From NCBI RefSeq assembly GCF_900103225.1, contig NZ_FNJH01000001.1, positions 1,393,533 to 1,457,532 of the forward strand: a DNA stretch of 64,000 bases, written 5' to 3'. The stretch's first letter is position 1. The number at the start of each line of letters is the position of its first letter. A program made the position numbers and the translations under genes. The notes under the pieces were generated by a model, which saw only the letters and a list, made by a program, of their open reading frames with translations, did not search any database and was not told the DNA's origin. Source of the stretch: Pseudomonas congelans (GTDB taxonomy: Bacteria; Pseudomonadota; Gammaproteobacteria; Pseudomonadales; Pseudomonadaceae). Positions 1 through 8,705 of the stretch are shown here, in pieces.

Positions 1-1012
1 AACTGCGCGCCCGCCTACCCGTTTCCTGACTGTACAAATGAGCGAAATGGTTAGCCAGCAACGCCAGATCGCCATGACGCTCGCGCAGCGGCGCTACACC
101 GACCTGCAGCACATTGAGCTGGTAATACAGGTCCTCGCGAAAGCGCTTTTTGCGTACAGCCGTTTCAAGATCCTCGCGGGTAGCGGCCAGCACCCGCACA
201 TCCACTGCAATCGGTTCGCCGCCGTCCGCGCGCTCGATCTGCCGGTCTTCGAGAAAGCGCAGCAGGCTCGCCTGGGTATCCAGAGGCAGCTCACCGACCT
301 CGTCGAGCAACAACGTGCCGCCGTCTGCGGCTTCAAGCAACCCGCCCCTGCGCTCTTGAGCATCATTAAACCCGCCGTCCTCATGACCGAACAGCACGGT
401 GTGGATCGACTGCCCGTCAGGCGCTGCGCAATCAACCACGATAAAGGGTTTGTCGCGTCGCAAGGACTGAGCATGCAGACTGCGGGCGATCAGTTCCTTG
501 CCTGTGCCCCGCTCGCCCCTGATCAATACCGGCGAATCGGTGGGCGCCAGTTTGCTCAGCAGCCGGCGCAGTTCACGGACAGGCCGACTGTCGCCGAGCA
601 GCTCGGGTTCCGCGTTGAATTGCGACGACGCGCCCTGCTCTTGCGGGTGCCCGGCCGTAAACGCCCTGTCCAGCGAGGCGTACAGCCGGCCGGCATCGAA
701 AGGCAACGTGTGAAAATCGAAAAACCAGCGGCAGACGAAATCGCCGATTTTCTCGCGCCGCAGATCACTGGCCGACAGCACTGCAATCCAGCGTACGGGG
801 CTGTTGACGAAAAGCGCCTGGAGCCTGGGCAAGTGTTCAAAATGATCGGACGTCAGGTGAATCAGGCCTACATCACAATCAGAAATGATTGCCGAAGCCG
901 ATGGGCTTTCCTGCACCGTCCAACCGGCTTCTATCAGAACAGGGACCAATGGATGACAGTCGTCACCGCCGTCGAGCATTAACAGACGTCGTGTTGGGGC
1001 CGATCCATGCAT
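1..1012 (-). CDS. VpsR-like AAA+ (bEBP-family) transcriptional regulator, 3' end outside window
   Basis: This gene runs off the left edge, so about 337 codons are visible and the C-terminal DNA-binding part is missing. The first ~120 residues form a receiver-like domain (starts MHGSAPTRRLLMLDGGDD) of the VpsR/FleQ N-terminal kind. An AAA+ domain follows, with Walker A GERGTGKE, Walker B GGTLLLDEVGELP and an R-finger-type stretch near REDLYYQLNV. The sigma-54 contact loop normally reads GAFTGA; here the same place reads GGFNDA after FGHED, so productive contact with sigma-54 is doubtful. VpsR of Vibrio is a known family member that works with sigma-70 (family knowledge). The start at 1012 is chosen because the ATG at 1008 runs into a stop after nine codons. 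It is convergent with nothing visible and probably monocistronic. The family call is firm; the VpsR subgroup is tentative. Confidence 0.85.
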   Translation of the reverse strand, partial: MHGSAPTRRLLMLDGGDDCHPLVPVLIEAGWTVQESPSASAIISDCDVGLIHLTSDHFEHLPRLQALFVNSPVRWIAVLSASDLRREKIGDFVCRWFFDFHTLPFDAGRLYASLDRAFTAGHPQEQGASSQFNAEPELLGDSRPVRELRRLLSKLAPTDSPVLIRGERGTGKELIARSLHAQSLRRDKPFIVVDCAAPDGQSIHTVLFGHEDGGFNDAQERRGGLLEAADGGTLLLDEVGELPLDTQASLLRFLEDRQIERADGGEPIAVDVRVLAATREDLETAVRKKRFREDLYYQLNVLQVGVAPLRERHGDLALLANHFAHLYSQETGRRARS

Positions 1013-1341
1013 GAAGATTCCTTGGCGCCCGGCGTATGGAGGGATTTTTAAAAGCTTTTTATAAACAGTCTGTTGGCGAGCCCAACCATCACCCTAGCAA
1101 ATATTTGACGCGGCGTTGTACCGTTTGGATCTAACGCTCATAACCTGCCGTCATTAACGCGCCAACTGTCCAACCCTCCGGCCAGAGTCAGCCCTGCACG
1201 CACGCCAACGAAAATAATTCGCAAATATTTTCACTGAACGGTGTGACTCATGCCCCCTTGTCGTTCATCAACACAAGTAACCAGCCGGACGGTCAGCCCG
1301 CCGCCGTGACTGAATTGATACGGGCACTTGAGGAAACGACC
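1013..1341. other. Intergenic region between divergent regulator and small protein
   Basis: About 330 bases without a convincing gene. It must hold the promoter of the minus-strand AAA+ regulator and of the small plus-strand gene. A rightward frame is open from 1243, but the better ribosome-binding site is at the internal ATG 1342. I see no sigma-54 (GG-N10-GC) element and no strong palindrome. Confidence 0.4.
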
Positions 1342-1608
1342 ATGAACGCCCCACTGCGCTTCAACGATGCACTTCTGATCGCTGGACACGCTTTTGAACC
1401 CTTCCAGTGTGTTGCCTGGGCACCGCAGGACGGTAATGGCGAACTGAGCCTGACGGTGATCGACCGCACCAGCAACCGTATCGGTCGCAAGCAGATCCCG
1501 AGCAGCACCTATTCCGACAAGCGCCAGCTGGCCAGCGCTCTGGAGCAGGCCCGTGCAGAAATCAGCAACGAAGGCTACGACCTCGAACCGTGGACCATGC
1601 CGGCTTGA
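1342..1608 (+). CDS. Small conserved hypothetical protein (88 aa)
   Basis: An 88-residue soluble acidic protein beginning MNAPLRFNDALLIAGHAF and ending EPWTMPA. There is no signal peptide, membrane segment or cysteine motif. The composition and codon use are typical of a real pseudomonad gene. The ATG at 1342 is chosen over the upstream open frame (from 1243) because TTGAGGAAA lies about 8 bases ahead of it. The upstream part of the frame is low-complexity and less protein-like. It stands alone between the divergent AAA+ regulator and the convergent chlD-type gene. I do not recognise a domain and assign no function. Confidence 0.65.
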   Translation: MNAPLRFNDALLIAGHAFEPFQCVAWAPQDGNGELSLTVIDRTSNRIGRKQIPSSTYSDKRQLASALEQARAEISNEGYDLEPWTMPA

Positions 1609-1765
1609 TGGCTGACTGAGCGGGCTTCCCGCTTGGCGTAATGGAAAACCCTGTGGGATCGCCACCCTAGCAGCGCCTGCAGGGATTTGTTCTCAGTGCC
1701 ATGCTCTGCGCATGCCAACCCCGCAGAGCATCGGCAAGAGAGCCGGGCCTGGCGGGGTTTTCTCC

Positions 1766-2353
1766 TCAGACCAGCTGCAACTCATCGATGTGCCGGTAAT
1801 CAGCCCCCAGACTCGATGCCAGTTCCCGCGCCCTTCCCAGGCGGATCGGGCCTTTCTCGATATCGATCAGCAAACTGGCGCAGTCGAATGCAGGCAGTGC
1901 CGGTAACGACTTGATCCGGCCATCGGTCAGCACCAGAACCCGCTGCTGTTCGGCCGGATAGCGTTTTTGCCGTTGCGCCAGCCATTCAGCCGCCTGTTGC
2001 AGCGCTTCCGGTAGCGGCGTACCACCGCCAGCCCCCAATGCATCCAGCCAGGGCGTCAACGCCGATGAGGCTTTCAGACCCTGATGTTGCCAGCGCGGCG
2101 CAGTACCGCTGGCGGTCAGCAAGGCCAGCCGCGCCCGGCGTCGATAAGCATCGTCGAACATCTGCGACAGCAGGCCCTTGGCCTGACTCAATGCCTGATG
2201 GCGGCGGGTAGACGCCGACGCATCGACAATCACCAGCAATAATTCGCTGGGTCGGCTGCTGCGCGGCTGACGGACCAGATCCTTGCGGCTCTTCGGCTGA
2301 CCGCGCAGAAAGGTCGGCAACCATTGCACCGGGCCATCAGCTCCGACACGCAC
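1766..2353 (-). CDS. VWA-domain C-terminal half of ChlD-type cobaltochelatase subunit (likely made by -1 frameshift)
   Basis: This frame encodes a von Willebrand A domain of the Mg/Co-chelatase D subunit. The MIDAS motifs are visible: DASAS near the start, GGGTPLPEAL in the middle, and LTDGR near the end. The only conventional starts are poor (GTG at 2353, no clear Shine-Dalgarno). The frame is open upstream to 2437, inside the end of the chlI reading frame. There it joins the chlI frame by a -1 shift at A_AAA_AAG, giving an AAA+ / proline-rich linker / VWA protein of about 566 residues, the architecture of a complete ChlD. CobN is the large subunit of the same chelatase, so the pair is expected to act in cobalt insertion in aerobic B12 synthesis. 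It may also be translated separately from GTG 2353; the sequence favours frameshifting. Confidence 0.85.
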   Translation of the reverse strand: MRVGADGPVQWLPTFLRGQPKSRKDLVRQPRSSRPSELLLVIVDASASTRRHQALSQAKGLLSQMFDDAYRRRARLALLTASGTAPRWQHQGLKASSALTPWLDALGAGGGTPLPEALQQAAEWLAQRQKRYPAEQQRVLVLTDGRIKSLPALPAFDCASLLIDIEKGPIRLGRARELASSLGADYRHIDELQLV

Positions 2354-2395
2354 AGCGCCCTGCCTGCCACAGGCCAGTCGACCGGGACGGGGAAT

Positions 2396-2443
2396 GGCAT
2401 CCGCCCCCTGTATAGCGCAGGGACGGATGCCTAGGGCTTTTTT
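2396..2443 (-). promoter_or_regulatory. -1 programmed ribosomal frameshift signal (slippery heptamer plus stem-loop)
   Basis: On the minus strand the zero frame reads TGG CCA AAA AAG CCC TAG. The heptamer A_AAA_AAG occupies 2443-2437, correctly phased as X_XXY_YYZ. After a 5-base spacer (2436-2432) comes a hairpin. The 5' arm GGCATCCGTCCCTG (2431-2418) pairs with the 3' arm CAGGGGGCGGATGCC (2410-2396), with 8 uninterrupted bp at the base, 5 bp at the top and loop CGCTATA. The zero-frame stop falls one codon after the heptamer. A -1 slip continues into the VWA frame (2437 to 1766 is exactly 224 codons). Heptamer, spacing and hairpin resemble the E. coli dnaX signal. No upstream Shine-Dalgarno-like stimulator is evident. 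Confidence 0.85.
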
Positions 2444-3465
2444 GGCCAGCTCGGCACTTCGCGGCGTGATCCGGTCGTGACTGCCTGGGCGGGCAACTCA
2501 CCCCAACTGCCCTGCCCGCTATCAGGCTCGGTCTGTTTGCTGGACGATCCTGGTGGCGGTGGCGGTGTCTCGGAATTTTGCGGCGGCGGTGAGGGCTCGC
2601 GGCGCCGGTGACGCAAGGCAAATTCGGCAACCGCCTCAATGTCCTGCTCTTCAATGTGCCCGGCACCCCGCCACGCTGCATGAGCGCGCGCAGCCCGCAG
2701 CCAGACCAGATCGGCGCGCATGCCGTCGACACCTGCGGCAAAGCAGCGCTCGGTGATCATTGCCAGGGACTGGTCATCCAGCTCGATGCCTGACAACAAC
2801 TGACGTGCCTGTTCACAACGCAGCTTCAAGGCATCCTGCTGCGCTTGCCATTGCTGGCAGAAGCCCTGTGGATCGGTGTCGAAATCCAGACGGCGACGGA
2901 TGATCTGACTGCGCTCGGCGGGCAGCGTATGGCCGCTCAGCGCCACATTGAGGCCAAAGCGGTCCAGCAACTGCGGGCGCAATTCACCTTCTTCGGGGTT
3001 CATGGTGCCGATCAGCACGAAACGCGCAGCGTGACGATGGGAGATGCCGTCGCGCTCGACCAGGTTAACGCCGCTGGCCGCGACGTCCAGCAGCAGGTCG
3101 ACCAGATGGTCGGCAAGCAGGTTGACCTCATCGACATACAGCACGCCACCGTCGGCCTTGGCCAGCACACCCGGAGAGAAGCGCGCACGGCCCTCGCTCA
3201 GCACGGCGTCAAGATCCAGCGTGCCGACCAGACGCTCTTCGGTGGCACCCAGCGGCAAGGTGACGAACTGACCGCTGGCCAGCACATCGGCCAGCCCGCG
3301 GGCCAGTGTCGATTTGGCCATGCCCCGCGGCCCTTCGATCAACACGCCGCCGATGCGCGGATCGATGGCAGTCAGGCACAACGCCAGTTTCAGGTCGTCG
3401 GCACCGACCACAGCGGCCAGTGGAAAATGCGGAGTTTCGCTCATCGTTGAATCAGACACGGTCAT
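2431..3465 (-). CDS. Cobalt/magnesium chelatase AAA+ ATPase subunit (ChlI/BchI type; N-terminal half of ChlD)
   Basis: A 344-residue AAA+ ATPase of the MgCh_I family. Walker A is GPRGMAKSTLARG (about residues 44-56), Walker B is GGVLYVDEVNLL (about 105-116), followed by sensor-type segments. The last ~60 residues, after HRRREPSPPP, are a proline- and serine-rich linker. Such a linker is typical of D subunits between the AAA+ and VWA domains, not of the end of an I subunit. The start overlaps the cobN stop in a TGATG arrangement, so it is translationally coupled. The reading frame ends immediately after the frameshift heptamer. It is therefore inferred to be the short (I-like) product of a single chlD gene that also yields the long product. 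It would power CobN in cobalt insertion into hydrogenobyrinic acid a,c-diamide. Confidence 0.92.
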   Translation of the reverse strand: MTVSDSTMSETPHFPLAAVVGADDLKLALCLTAIDPRIGGVLIEGPRGMAKSTLARGLADVLASGQFVTLPLGATEERLVGTLDLDAVLSEGRARFSPGVLAKADGGVLYVDEVNLLADHLVDLLLDVAASGVNLVERDGISHRHAARFVLIGTMNPEEGELRPQLLDRFGLNVALSGHTLPAERSQIIRRRLDFDTDPQGFCQQWQAQQDALKLRCEQARQLLSGIELDDQSLAMITERCFAAGVDGMRADLVWLRAARAHAAWRGAGHIEEQDIEAVAEFALRHRRREPSPPPQNSETPPPPPGSSSKQTEPDSGQGSWGELPAQAVTTGSRREVPSWPKKP

Positions 3466-6400
3466 CAGTTCTCTTCTATGTCCAGGAGCAGGTCTTCCAG
3501 CGCCTGCTGATACTCGCCAGGCTCCTGCCAGAGGCCACGCTGCTGGGCTTCGAGCATGCGCTCGGTCATGTCGCGCAAGGCATCGGGGTTGTGCTGGGCG
3601 ATGAAATCGCGAGTCGCCGGGTCCAGCAGATAGGCGTCGGCGAGCAGCGCGTACTGGTGGTCATCGATCAGCTCGGTGGTCGCATCGAACGCGAACAGGA
3701 AATCCACGGTCGCGGCCATCTCGAATGCACCCTTGTAACCATGGCGCTTGGCGCCCTCGATCCACTTCGGATTCGCTGCGCGCGAGCGTATCACCCGGTT
3801 CAGTTCTTCCTTGAGGGTGCGGATTTTCGGCAGGTCTGGCTGGCTGTGATCGCCATGGTAACTGGCAGTCTTCTGCCCGCTGAGGCTTTCAGAAGCGGCG
3901 AGCATGCCGCCCTGAAACTGGTAGTAGTCATTTGAGTCGAGCAGATCGTGCTCGCGATTGTCCTGATTCTGCAGTACCGCCTGCACCTGAGAAAGCCGCT
4001 GGGCAAAACGCTGGCGGGCAGGCGTGCCCTCGTCCGCAGCTCCATAGGCGTAGCCGCCCCAGTTCAGGTAAACCTCGGCAAGGTCGTCGCGGCTCTGCCA
4101 CAGGCGGCCATCGATAGCACCCTGCACGCCAGCGCCATAGGCACCGGGTTTGGCACCAAAGATCCGCCAGCCGGCCTGACGCGCCGCCTCGTCTTCATTC
4201 AGGCCTTCTGCGATGAAGCCTTGCCGTTCTTCACGGACCCTGGCCGCCAGAGGGTTCATGTCGTCGGGCTCGTCAAGCGCTGCGACGGCCTGCACCGCGG
4301 CGTCGAACAGTTTGATGAGGTTGGCGAAGGCGTCGCGGAAGAAGCCGGAAACCCGCAGCGTCACGTCCACCCGTGGGCGGTCCAGCAGGCTGATCGGCAG
4401 AATCTCGAAGTCATCGACCCGCTGACTACCCGTCGCCCACACCGGACGCACGCCCATCAGCGCCATGGCCTGGGCGATGTCGTCACCGCCGGTGCGCATG
4501 GTCGCTGTGCCCCACACCGACAAGCCCAGCTGGCGCAGATGATCGCCATGGTCCTGGAGGTGTCGTTCCAGCAACAGGCTGGCGGACTGGAAGCCGATTC
4601 GCCAGGCCGTGGTAGTCGGCAGGTTGCGCACATCCACGGTAAAGAAGTTGCGGCCGGTAGGCAGCACATCGAGGCGCCCCCGGCTCGGTGCACCGCTGGG
4701 GCCTGCCGGTACGAAACGGCCACTCAGGGCGTCAAGCATGCCCTGCATTTCACTGGGGCCGCAGGCGTCCAGACGCGGCGCGACGACGTCACGCAGGCTG
4801 TCGAGGATCTGGGCCAGATCATCGTGAGCCGGCAAGTCGGTCAACGCTTCGCCCTGCGTGACACGTTCGATGAGGGTAGCGGCGTAAAGCTCCAGCCGCT
4901 CACGAGCATCGCCCGCACTGCGCCAGGGGTCGCTGCTCAGGTCGTGCAACACAGCGGGGCGCGGGCCGGTCCAGGGTTCGGCCAGCTCGCAGTTCAACGG
5001 GTCGAAGTCCAGCTCGAACGCCTTGCTCAAGGCACGCAACAGACTGGATTGCGCGCCACGCCCGTCACCGCGCGGAATACGCAACAAGGCCAGCAAGGTG
5101 TCGATGCGCAGGCGCCCTTGCGGCGACTGACCGAAGATATGCAGGCCATCGCGAATCTGCGATTCCTTCAGATCACACAGGTAGGTATCCAGACGTGGCA
5201 GCCAGAGCGCCGCGTCGGCGTCGCTGTCGAGGTTCTCGCCCAGCGCCAGCTCGCGATCGATATGGGTTTCACGGACCAGTTCGAGAATGTCACGCTGCAG
5301 CTCGCGCGCGCGGCGCGGATCGAGCAATTGCGCTTCGTAGAATTCGTCGGCGAGCAGTTCCAGATTACGCAACGGGCCGTAGGTCTCCGCGCGGGTCAGC
5401 GGCGGCATCAGGTGATCGATGATCACCGCCTGGGTACGCCGCTTGGCCTGTGCGCCCTCGCCCGGATCGTTGACGATGAACGGATAGATGTTCGGCATGG
5501 CGCCCAGCACCGCATCCGGCCAGCAGGTTCGCGACAAGCCCACGCCCTTGCCCGGCAGCCATTCGAGGTTGCCGTGCTTGCCGACATGCACCACCGCATG
5601 CGCGCCGTAAGCCTTGCGCAGCCAGAAGTAGAACGCCAGATAGCCATGGGGTGGAACCAGATCCGGGTCGTGATACACCGCGCTCGGATCGACCTGATAA
5701 CCCCGCGCCGGTTGAATGCCGATGAACGTAAGGCCAAAGCGCAGTCCGGCGATCATCATCCGGCCACTGCGAAACATCGGATCGGTGTCCGGCGTGCCCC
5801 AGCGGGCATTCACTGCATCGCGATTTTCCTGCGGCAGCTCATTGAACGCCGCCAGGTACTCCTCCAGCGCCATGCTTTGCTGACACGGGCGCTGGTCGAT
5901 ACTGTTCAGATCATTGGTCACGCCGCCCAGCAATTGCTGGATCAGTTCGGTGCCGCTGTCCGGCAAAGGTGCCAGCGGATAGCCCTCGGCCTGCATGGCG
6001 CGCAGGATATTCAGCGCCGCAGCAGGCGTATCGAGCCCCACACCGTTACCGATCCGCCCATCGCGAGTCGGGTAGTTGGCGAGGATCAGCGCCACGCGCT
6101 TTTCGCCATTGGGCAGGCGCGCAAGCTCGATCCAGCGCCGCGCCAGTTGCGCGACGAAATCCATCCGGTCCGGCTGGGCGCGGTAGCAGACCACGTCCGA
6201 CTGACTGCGCTCGCTGCGCCAGGCCAGGTCCTTGAAGCTGATCGGCCGACTGATGATGCGTCCGTCGAGCTCCGGCAAGGCAATGTGCATCGCCAGATCA
6301 CGAGCGCCAAGCCCCTGTTCGCTGGCCTGCCAGGCTGGCTCGTTGTCCTGCGCGCAGATGGCCTGAATGACCGGAACGTTGCGTCGAAACGGACGCAGAT

Positions 6401-7229
6401 GCGGCGCTTCCGGGCTCGACTGGGCAAAGCCGGTGGTATTGAGGATCAGCTCGGTTTCAGCCTCATCCAGCCAGTCCTCCACCTGAGTGAAACAGCCTGG
6501 CTCCTTGAGGCTGGCCACGGCGATGGGCAGCGGGTTGATGCCTTGCGCCTGCAAGCGCACACAGAACTCGTCGATGAAACCGGTATTGGCGGCCTGCAGG
6601 TGCGAGCGATAGAACAGCAGCGCCACCACCGGTTGCTCGGCAAGCCAGTCTGCCCGCCAATCGGCAAGCTGCGCACTTGCCAGGCGAGGATGGTAGATCG
6701 CTGTGCGCGGCAATGGCGCGGGCTCGGCCCAGGAATAATCGCGGTTCAGCCAGCGGCTGGCCATGCAGTTGTAAAGTTGCAGCGCGTTTTGCAGGCCGCC
6801 CTGACGCAGAAACTGCCAGAGTCGGTCGCGCTCGACGGCAGGCACGGTGCTCAGATCACTCAGTTCCGGATCAGGACGGTCATCACCGGGCACCAGAATG
6901 ACCTGAACGCCGCGTGCCGCGAGTTCCATGAGCCGCTCGACGCCGTAGCGCCAGTAGCCAATACCGCCGTGCAGAGAAATCAGAATGACCTTTGCGTGAC
7001 GCAGCACTTCATCAACGTAGAGGTCGACAGAGGCGTGATTCTGGACCTGCATCGGGTTGGCCAGACGCAGGCTCGGGTAGTCTTCGGGGAGCTGCCGGGC
7101 AGCTTCGGCCAGCAGTGCCAGGCTGGAGTCGCCACTGCAGAGAATCACCAGCTCGGCCGGGGTCTGGCCCAGATCGGCAATATTGTCGTCAGGTACGAAA
7201 CCGCCGGGCTGGGTTCTCAGTAAATGCAT
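3465..7229 (-). CDS. cobN: Cobaltochelatase large subunit CobN
   Basis: A 1254-residue protein, the usual CobN size. It inserts Co2+ into hydrogenobyrinic acid a,c-diamide with ATPase partners in the aerobic B12 pathway, in the cytoplasm. Recognisable family blocks include the N-terminal HGGIGYWRYG, the central HVGKHGNLEWLPGKGVGLS, and the C-terminal MTERMLEAQQRGLWQ. It begins 4 bases after the cobW stop and its stop overlaps the chlI start, so cobW-cobN-chlI/D is one operon behind the minus-strand cobalamin riboswitch. The ChlI/ChlD-type partner downstream replaces the CobS/CobT partners of other bacteria. No internal disruption is seen. Confidence 0.97.
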   Translation of the reverse strand: MHLLRTQPGGFVPDDNIADLGQTPAELVILCSGDSSLALLAEAARQLPEDYPSLRLANPMQVQNHASVDLYVDEVLRHAKVILISLHGGIGYWRYGVERLMELAARGVQVILVPGDDRPDPELSDLSTVPAVERDRLWQFLRQGGLQNALQLYNCMASRWLNRDYSWAEPAPLPRTAIYHPRLASAQLADWRADWLAEQPVVALLFYRSHLQAANTGFIDEFCVRLQAQGINPLPIAVASLKEPGCFTQVEDWLDEAETELILNTTGFAQSSPEAPHLRPFRRNVPVIQAICAQDNEPAWQASEQGLGARDLAMHIALPELDGRIISRPISFKDLAWRSERSQSDVVCYRAQPDRMDFVAQLARRWIELARLPNGEKRVALILANYPTRDGRIGNGVGLDTPAAALNILRAMQAEGYPLAPLPDSGTELIQQLLGGVTNDLNSIDQRPCQQSMALEEYLAAFNELPQENRDAVNARWGTPDTDPMFRSGRMMIAGLRFGLTFIGIQPARGYQVDPSAVYHDPDLVPPHGYLAFYFWLRKAYGAHAVVHVGKHGNLEWLPGKGVGLSRTCWPDAVLGAMPNIYPFIVNDPGEGAQAKRRTQAVIIDHLMPPLTRAETYGPLRNLELLADEFYEAQLLDPRRARELQRDILELVRETHIDRELALGENLDSDADAALWLPRLDTYLCDLKESQIRDGLHIFGQSPQGRLRIDTLLALLRIPRGDGRGAQSSLLRALSKAFELDFDPLNCELAEPWTGPRPAVLHDLSSDPWRSAGDARERLELYAATLIERVTQGEALTDLPAHDDLAQILDSLRDVVAPRLDACGPSEMQGMLDALSGRFVPAGPSGAPSRGRLDVLPTGRNFFTVDVRNLPTTTAWRIGFQSASLLLERHLQDHGDHLRQLGLSVWGTATMRTGGDDIAQAMALMGVRPVWATGSQRVDDFEILPISLLDRPRVDVTLRVSGFFRDAFANLIKLFDAAVQAVAALDEPDDMNPLAARVREERQGFIAEGLNEDEAARQAGWRIFGAKPGAYGAGVQGAIDGRLWQSRDDLAEVYLNWGGYAYGAADEGTPARQRFAQRLSQVQAVLQNQDNREHDLLDSNDYYQFQGGMLAASESLSGQKTASYHGDHSQPDLPKIRTLKEELNRVIRSRAANPKWIEGAKRHGYKGAFEMAATVDFLFAFDATTELIDDHQYALLADAYLLDPATRDFIAQHNPDALRDMTERMLEAQQRGLWQEPGEYQQALEDLLLDIEEN

Positions 7230-7232
7230 GGG

Positions 7233-8297
7233 TTAGCCGACAATCGCAGCATTGAGTTGCGCTTGCAGGGCCACGGCATCCAGCTCCTGACCGATCAGCA
7301 CCAGGTGCGTGGCACGCTCTTCATCGGCACGCCAGGCGCGGTCGAAGTGCTTGTCGAAACGAGTCCCGACACCTTGAATCAGCAGGCGCATCGGCTTGCC
7401 GGGAATAGCCGCGAAGCCCTTTACACGCAGAATGCCGTGCTGCACCACCAGTTGATTCAGTGCATCGAGCAGGACTTTTTCGTCGGCTTGCGGCAGTTTC
7501 AGGGAAATCGAATCGAACGCGTCGTGATCGTGGTCATCATGATCGTCATCGTCGTGATGATCATGATGAGTCTTGCGAGCATCGATATGCAGCTCGGACT
7601 CGGCACCGACACCCAGCAGCACGCTGATCGGCAGGCGACCACTGCTGGCCTCGATCACCTTGACCGCAGGCGGCAACTCTTCGGCAACTTCGGCACGCAC
7701 TGTCGCCAGACCTTCGGCGTCGATCATGTCGGCCTTGTTGAGGATCACCAGATCGGCGCTGGCCAGTTGATCGGCAAACAGTTCGTGCAGCGGCGACTCG
7801 TGATCCAGGTTGGGATCGAGCTTGCGCTGCGCATCGACCTGATCCGGGAAGGCGGCAAAGGTACCGGCCAGCACCGCCGGGCTGTCGACCACCGTGATCA
7901 CCGCATCGACCGTGCAGGCGTTGCGGATTTCCGGCCACTGAAAAGCCTGGACCAGCGGCTTGGGCAATGCCAGACCCGAGGTTTCGATCAGGATATGGTC
8001 CAGGTCACCACGGCGCGCGACCAGTTCGCGCATGACTGGAAAGAACTCTTCCTGCACGGTGCAGCACAGGCAGCCGTTGGCCAACTCGTACACCCGGCCG
8101 TTGGCTTCTTCTTCAGTGCAGCCGATCGTGCACTGCTTGAGGATTTCTCCATCGATGCCCAGCTCGCCGAACTCATTGACGATGACCGCGATGCGCCGCC
8201 CTTCGGCGTTGTCGAGCATGTGCCGCAACAGGGTGGTCTTGCCCGAGCCGAGGAAGCCGGTAACGATGGTGACGGGAAGCTTGGCCAGTGTTTTCAT
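7233..8297 (-). CDS. cobW: CobW, GTP-dependent metallochaperone (COG0523 family)
   Basis: A 354-residue P-loop GTPase of the COG0523/CobW group, thought to deliver Co2+ for cobalamin synthesis. Visible motifs are Walker A GFLGSGKTT near the start, the metal-binding CLCC, NKAD for guanine recognition, and a C-terminal CobW_C domain. Between the two domains is a His/Asp-rich stretch (THHDHHDDDDHDDHDHDA, about residues 252-269), a likely metal sponge. The frame is open to 8489, but that extension would run through the riboswitch. ATG 8297 follows AAAGGG by about 7 bases and begins MKTLAKLPVTIVTGF, as in the family. First gene of the minus-strand cobalt wing. Confidence 0.96.
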   Translation of the reverse strand: MKTLAKLPVTIVTGFLGSGKTTLLRHMLDNAEGRRIAVIVNEFGELGIDGEILKQCTIGCTEEEANGRVYELANGCLCCTVQEEFFPVMRELVARRGDLDHILIETSGLALPKPLVQAFQWPEIRNACTVDAVITVVDSPAVLAGTFAAFPDQVDAQRKLDPNLDHESPLHELFADQLASADLVILNKADMIDAEGLATVRAEVAEELPPAVKVIEASSGRLPISVLLGVGAESELHIDARKTHHDHHDDDDHDDHDHDAFDSISLKLPQADEKVLLDALNQLVVQHGILRVKGFAAIPGKPMRLLIQGVGTRFDKHFDRAWRADEERATHLVLIGQELDAVALQAQLNAAIVG

Positions 8298-8424
8298 CAG
8301 GTGCCCTTTGGCAATGCGGCGGGCAAACAGGACGAGAACCGCATGCATGACACGCAGATCGGATCGCCACCGGATCACCCCGCCCGGTTGTAGTGAGAAT
8401 TCTCGGAGGCCGCGGCATGCGTGG

Positions 8425-8622
8425 CCCGTTCGAGGCAGGTCTCCTGGCTCACGGCGGCGTGCGGCAGGCAATGAATAATGTGCCGACACGCATTCATTGC
8501 GCCTTCCCGCCGCAGCAGTGGCTGTGCAATGAACATGACCGTTTACAGTTGCGGGGGCAGCTGCGGCATGTACCGCATTCCCGTCTTAGCTCCACTGGGT
8601 GATGTTTTACACAGGGAGAACC
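8425..8622 (-). promoter_or_regulatory. Cobalamin (B12) riboswitch upstream of cobW
   Basis: On the minus strand the core reads GGGAATGCGGT, then CCGCAGCTGCCCCCGCAAC followed by TGTAAACGG, and the 3' B12 box is GAGCCAGGAGACCTGCC (8434-8450). These are the conserved J/P3-P6 and B12-box elements of the adenosylcobalamin riboswitch family. Between it and cobW, TGCCC about 25 bases ahead of the start can pair with GGGCA, which contains the cobW ribosome-binding site. This suggests translational control. The 5' end is approximate. Confidence 0.93.
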
Positions 8623-8705
8623 TCGAACCGGCAAGGCTACGCAGTGACTGCAGGCAGGTCAATCGTTCAGATTGACGCTGCCCCGCCGCCCATGCTCTCC
8701 TGTGC

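Noticed and set aside
1717..1759. AACCCCGC / GCGGGGTT as terminator for the VWA gene
   Set aside because: The loop is about 27 bases and the T-rich side lies on the plus strand, so it does not support termination of the minus-strand gene.
3948..7223. 1091-codon open frame on the plus strand
   Set aside because: Exact antisense of cobN, which has clear family motifs. Long antisense frames are common in GC-rich DNA, and the translation is Gln/Arg/Ala-rich with no domain.
7505..7570. Repetitive GATCATGATCGTC-like stretch, possible tandem repeat
   Set aside because: It is the codon run of the His/Asp-rich metal-binding loop of CobW, not a DNA repeat element.
8298..8489. N-terminal extension of cobW
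   Set aside because: The extension would translate through the cobalamin riboswitch, and the family start with a good ribosome-binding site is at 8297.
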